DNA of 10,131 nt from positions 1-10,131 of the forward strand of contig LGRX02031563.1 of assembly GCA_001247695.2 (NCBI GenBank). Reading direction: 5' to 3'. The notes beneath the pieces were generated by a model. That model was not told where the DNA came from. It saw only the letters and a list, made by a program, of their open reading frames with translations, and made no database searches. Positions 7,239 through 10,131 of this stretch are shown here, one piece after another (positions within the stretch are counted from its first letter, which is position 1; each line of letters opens with the position of its first letter). A program made the position numbers and the translations under genes. The stretch comes from Cymbomonas tetramitiformis. Lineage: Eukaryota; Chlorophyta; Pyramimonadophyceae; Pyramimonadales; Pyramimonadaceae.

Positions 7239-8194
7239 GATGCTGCAACGGAAATATAGTGTATGCTTATGCGTATGCGCGAGATGCTGTAGTGAGCACA
7301 ATGTGTGCGCTTGTGCGTATGCTTATGGTGGGATGCTTTGAATATGACTTTGGGCGCACACTCGGCCGGGCACTGCCGAGAGTGCGCCCACCTCGAGGCG
7401 GTCAGGGATTCAACCTGAGCTGACCGGTGGCGAACCGGTCAGGCTGCCGCCCCTATCACCTGGGACGTGCTGTGCGAGATACTACAACGGAAACACAGTG
7501 TATGCTTATGCGTATGTGCGAGATGCTGTAGTGAGCACAATGTGTGTGCTTGTGCGTATGCTTATGGTGGGATGCTTTGAATATGGCTTTGGGCGCACAC
7601 TCGGCTGGGCACTGCCGAGAGTGCGCCCACCTCGAGGCGGTCAGGGAATCAACCTGAGCTGACCGGTGGCGAACCAGTCAGGCTGCCGCCCCTATCACGT
7701 GAGACGTGCTGTGCGAGATACTGCAACGGAAATACAGTGTATGCTTATGCGTATGTGCGAGATGTTGTAGTGAGCACAATGTTTGTGCTTGTGCGTAAGG
7801 TTATGGTGGGATGCTTTGAATATGGCTTTGGGCGCACACTCGGCTGGGCACTGCCGAGAGTGCGCCCACCTCGAGGCGGTCAGGGATTCAACCTGAGCTG
7901 ACCGGTGGCGAACCGGTCAGGCTGCCGCCCCTATCACCTGAGACGTGCTGTGCGAGATGCTGCAACGGAAATACAATGTATGCTTATGCGTATGTGCGAG
8001 ATGTTGTAGTGAGCACAAGGTGTGTCCTTGTGCGTATGCTTATGGTGGGATACTTTGAATATGGCTTTGGGCGCACACTCGGCCGGGCACTGCCGAGAGT
8101 GCGCCCACCTCGAGGCGGTCAGGGATTCAACCTGAGCTGACCGGTGGCGAACCGGTCAGGCTGCCGCCCCTATCACCTGAGACGTGCTGTGCGA
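7239..8194. repeat. Tandem array, four units of exactly 239 bp
   Basis: Units start at 7239, 7478, 7717 and 7956, each 239 bp long with only scattered substitutions and no net indels. Each unit contains a 15-bp-stem hairpin (first copy 7352-7389, one mismatch, 8-base loop), then a GC-rich branched fold (7395-7453), then GCGTATGCTTATG-like short repeats. A degraded fifth piece follows at 8195 to about 8278. On the minus strand each unit ends in a pyrimidine-rich tract that resembles a splice acceptor (TTCCGTTGCAG). Confidence 0.97.
7395..7453 (-). other. Three-way-junction, tRNA-like fold in the 239-bp unit (copies at 7634, 7873, 8112)
   Basis: On the minus strand a 7-bp closing stem (GGGGCGG with CCGCCTC, one G-U pair) encloses two hairpins. 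The first has a 9-bp stem (CTGACCGGT/ACCGGTCAG) and can also be drawn as a 5-bp stem with a 7-base loop. The second has a 5-bp stem (TCAGG/CCTGA) with the 7-base loop TTGAATC, abutting the closing stem as a T-arm would. This resembles a tRNA without a D-arm, but the T-loop lacks C56 and there is no D-arm or clear A box, so I do not call a tRNA gene. The one stem change in copy 2 (CCGG to CTGG on the minus strand) keeps a G-U pair. Confidence 0.5.
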
Positions 8195-8694
8195 CATGCT
8201 GCGGTGAGCACAAGTTGTGTGCTAATGTATGTGCTTTTGCATATCTGTATATCTATACGGTGCGATGCTTTATACATATTCAACTATAAGGAGCGCTCAC
8301 CTTTAGTTGTGGGTCAAGAGTAGCTTTGGGTGCTGAGATCTCAGAAGCCTGAGATACAGGGGTCGCCGACGGCGCCAGTTGCAGTGAACTCTGCATCACA
8401 AAGGGCATACACGCAGCGAGGCATAGAACTAGAAATGCGTTGATATATTATATTTGGAATCTAGTAATTATGAGTTGCTGACCTTTTTAGGGACTACAGA
8501 AGCTGGCTCTTGGGTCGACTGTGGCGTAGTTCCACAGGTTGCGGCATATGAACCCTGCAACACACGATGCTGAAATTCTTTTGGCTAAGCCACATGTGAA
8601 CGCAAGTAGTGTCAAGGTTAAGGTTCACTCACTTTTGTGGCGTCTGCAGCTTCGAAAATGAGTCTCGCACTTTCGGGCGGGTTAACAAATGATT
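8127..8694 (-). pseudogene. Spliced gene copy of unknown function, apparently lacking its first exon
   Basis: Four exons are proposed on the minus strand: 8694-8633, 8554-8483, 8390-8301 and 8198-8127. Introns are 78, 92 and 102 bp. Donors are GTGAGT, GTCAGC and GTGAGC; acceptors are TTGCAG, TGCAG and CGCAG. The two inner exons are 24 and 30 codons, both phase 0, and encode Ser/Thr/Pro/Gln-rich peptides (SYAATCGTTPQSTQEPASVV; LQLAPSATPVSQASEISAPK). The last exon would add HVAQHVSGDRGGSLTGSPPV and a few residues before TGA at 8129-8127, and it lies inside the 239-bp array. The first visible exon encodes SFVNPPESARLIFEAADATK. The matching right-hand copy has an upstream coding exon that is absent here, where the 104-bp array begins instead. 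It may be a truncated copy or may start elsewhere. Splice sites are read by eye; the family is not recognised. Confidence 0.45.
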
Positions 8695-8773
8695 CTCGGA
8701 GGTCGGTCAATACAGTTTATCGCGAAAAGAAATTAAAATGAAAATTCTTCCGAAATGTAACGCTTTGTGCCCC
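8552..8773 (-). repeat. Left arm of a long inverted repeat
   Basis: These 222 bases are the reverse complement of 9910-10131 with only two differences (8613/10070 and 8682/10001) and no indels. The arm contains one short exon and the intron beside it. The inner limit is sharp: the 104-bp array starts at the next base. The outer limit is unknown because the right arm runs off the window. Confidence 0.97.
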
Positions 8774-9690
8774 TGTCAGCGTTCCACATCAAATTTTATA
8801 TCCGGGACATAATGTTATGTGCATCGTGATGTGGCGCTTTGGAGTTCGATCGAGTTTTATCGACGGACTCCAAATCTGTCAGCGCTCCACATCAGAATTT
8901 AATATTCGGGACATAATGTTATGTGCATCGTGATGTGGCGCTTTGGAGTTCGATCGAGTTTTATCGACGGACTCCAAATCTGTCAGCGCTCCACATCAGA
9001 ATTTTATATCCGCGACATAATGTTATGTGCATCGTGATGTGGCGCTTTGGAGTTCGATCAAGTTTTATCGACGGACTCCAAATCTGTCAGCGCTCCACAT
9101 CAGAATTTTATATCCGCGACATAATGTTATGTGCATCGTGATGTGGCGCTTTGGAGTTCGATCGAGTTTTATCGACGGACTCCAAATCTGTCAGCGCTCC
9201 ACATCAGAATTTTATATCCGCGACATAATGTTATGTGCATCGTGATGTGGCGCTTTGGAGTTCGATCGAGTTTTATCGACGGACTCCAAATCTGTCAGCG
9301 CTCCACATCAAAATTTTATATCCGGGACATAATGTTATGTGCATCGTGATGTGGCGCTTTGGAGTTCGATCGAGTTTTATCGACGGACTCCAAATCTGTC
9401 AGCGCTCCACATCAAAATTTTATATCCGGGACATAATGTTATGTGCATCATGATGTGGCGCTTTGGAGTTCGATCGAGTTTTATCGACGGACTCCAAATC
9501 TGTCAGCGTTCCACATCAAAATTTATATCCGGGACGTAATGTTATGTGCATCGTGATGTGGCGCTTTGGAGTTCGATCGAGTTTAATCGACCGAACTCCA
9601 AATCTGTCAGCGTTCCACGCCCAAATATGTTTTCGTGGGATATTTCTATGTGCACGAACATGTGGCGCTTTGGAGTTCTGGACGGACTTT
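8774..9690. repeat. Tandem array of eight ~104-bp palindromic units plus a degraded ninth
   Basis: Units start at 8774 (103 bp), 8877, 8981, 9085, 9189, 9293, 9397 and 9501 (all 104 bp). A diverged partial unit runs from 9605 to about 9690. Inside each unit AGCGCTCCACATCA pairs with TGATGTGGCGCT downstream, the ACATAATGTTATGT palindrome sits in that loop, and TTGGAGTTCGATCGA pairs imperfectly with TCGACGGACTCCAA. The unit length is not a multiple of three, so the repeating 72-codon reading frames seen across it are a by-product and not genes. Confidence 0.97.
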
Positions 9691-9750
9691 ACGTAATGGA
9701 CTTTATGCTCCTGAAACCTAAGAGTAAGTAGCACGCCTTGCCCAAGAAAC
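9691..9750 (+). other. Short spacer upstream of the right-hand gene copy
   Basis: It follows the degraded last satellite unit. It holds an ATG at 9696 and a good donor-like GTAAGT at 9724-9729, which could mark an alternative short first exon (9696-9723) that also leaves phase 1. No TATA-like element is evident. Confidence 0.3.
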
Positions 9751-10131
9751 ATGGGGATCAACCGTGGAACAAAGGCTGTCAAGAAAGCTATTTCGAGGAA
9801 GCAAGAAAAGGTTGTAGAGAAATGTGTGGTCCCCGATTGTGCGGTCCCCAAAACTATTGCACCGGCGATCAAATGTACGACGTGCCATGGAGGTGGTTCT
9901 CAGGGCGGGGGGGCACAAAGCGTTACATTTCGGAAGAATTTTCATTTTAATTTCTTTTCGCGATAAACTGTATTGACCGACCTCCGAGAATCATTTGTTA
10001 CCCCGCCCGAAAGTGCGAGACTCATTTTCGAAGCTGCAGACGCCACAAAAGTGAGTGAACCTTAACCTTAACACTACTTGCGTTCACATGTGGCTTAGCC
10101 AAAAGAATTTCAGCATCGTGTGTTGCAGGGT
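9751..10131 (+). CDS. Spliced gene of unknown function, 5' part, truncated by the window
   Basis: Proposed exons are 9751-9892, 9989-10050 and 10129 onward. The first begins with ATG in a favourable context (A at -3, G at +4) and encodes 47 codons: a Lys-rich start, then C25-x4-C30-x11-C42-x2-C45, a possible metal-binding cluster. The first intron is 96 bp (donor GTGGTT at 9893, pyrimidine-rich 3' half with TAAAC, acceptor CGAG at 9988). It joins phase 1 to phase 1, removing an in-frame TAA at 9964-9966. The second intron is 78 bp with donor GTGAGT and acceptor TTGCAG. The second exon encodes SFVTPPESARLIFEAADATK. The part from 9910 on is the inverted twin of 8552-8773. An unspliced reading from 9751 would stop at that TAA after 71 residues. 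Function unknown. Confidence 0.45.
9910..10131 (+). repeat. Right arm of a long inverted repeat
   Basis: Reverse complement of 8552-8773 at 220 of 222 positions. It continues to the last base of the window, so the duplication probably extends further. The inner limit falls inside the proposed first intron of the right-hand gene, within a run of seven G. Confidence 0.97.

Noticed and set aside
7395..7453. Functional tRNA gene
   Set aside because: No D-arm, T-loop lacks C56, loop position 37 is C, and no clear A box; kept only as a tRNA-like fold.
7239..8194. Hammerhead-type ribozyme repeat (retrozyme)
   Set aside because: The core CTGATGA and GAAA elements were not found in the units on either strand.
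8923..9539. Series of overlapping 66-72-codon plus-strand ORFs starting MHRDVALWSS
   Set aside because: They are the same satellite read repeatedly. The 104-bp period is not a multiple of three, and each frame simply runs through about two units to the same stop.
7239..9690. CRISPR array
   Set aside because: Units are contiguous long tandem repeats without unique spacers, and the context is eukaryotic with introns and a retrotransposon.

Overview
This is eukaryotic DNA. It holds most of the 5' half of a large LTR-type retrotransposon on the minus strand, two different tandem-repeat arrays, and what I read as two intron-containing gene copies arranged head to head. Introns of about 78-102 bp with GT..AG ends, a Gag-like protein with a CCHC knuckle, an initiator-tRNA-type primer site and mixed GC content suggest a compact-intron eukaryote. 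An oomycete such as Phytophthora is my best guess, but no marker gene here proves it.

Layout, reading the retroelement from right to left: a candidate 5' LTR (6677-7027), a primer-binding site (6661-6673), a 1.26 kb untranslated leader (5405-6660), a 1447-residue Gag-like ORF (5404-1061), and a second ORF that starts on a TAATG stop/start overlap at 1061 and stays open for 353 codons to the window edge. The Gag-like protein is unusually modular: a basic N-terminus, tryptophan repeats of Sfi1/centrin-binding type, a basic cluster, a long coiled coil, a CxxC/CxxC cysteine module, a Gly/Asp-rich linker, a capsid-like domain and one zinc knuckle. Protease, reverse transcriptase and integrase are not reached.

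To the right, 7239-8194 holds four copies of an exactly 239-bp unit with strong hairpins and a three-way-junction fold. On the minus strand each unit also reads as a splice acceptor plus a short exon. At 8127-8694 (minus) four short exons with good splice signals make a gene-like chain whose last exon lies in this array. Its 5' part (8552-8773) is 220/222 identical, in inverted orientation, to 9910-10131. There the same exon and introns are read on the plus strand behind an intact first exon starting at 9751. Between the arms lies a second array, 8774-9604, of eight ~104-bp units, each built from nested palindromes.

The main points of interest are the Sfi1-like repeats inside a retroelement Gag, the TAATG-coupled second ORF, the inverted gene duplication around a palindromic satellite, and an array that seems to have amplified a terminal exon. 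The gene family of the inverted pair is not recognised.
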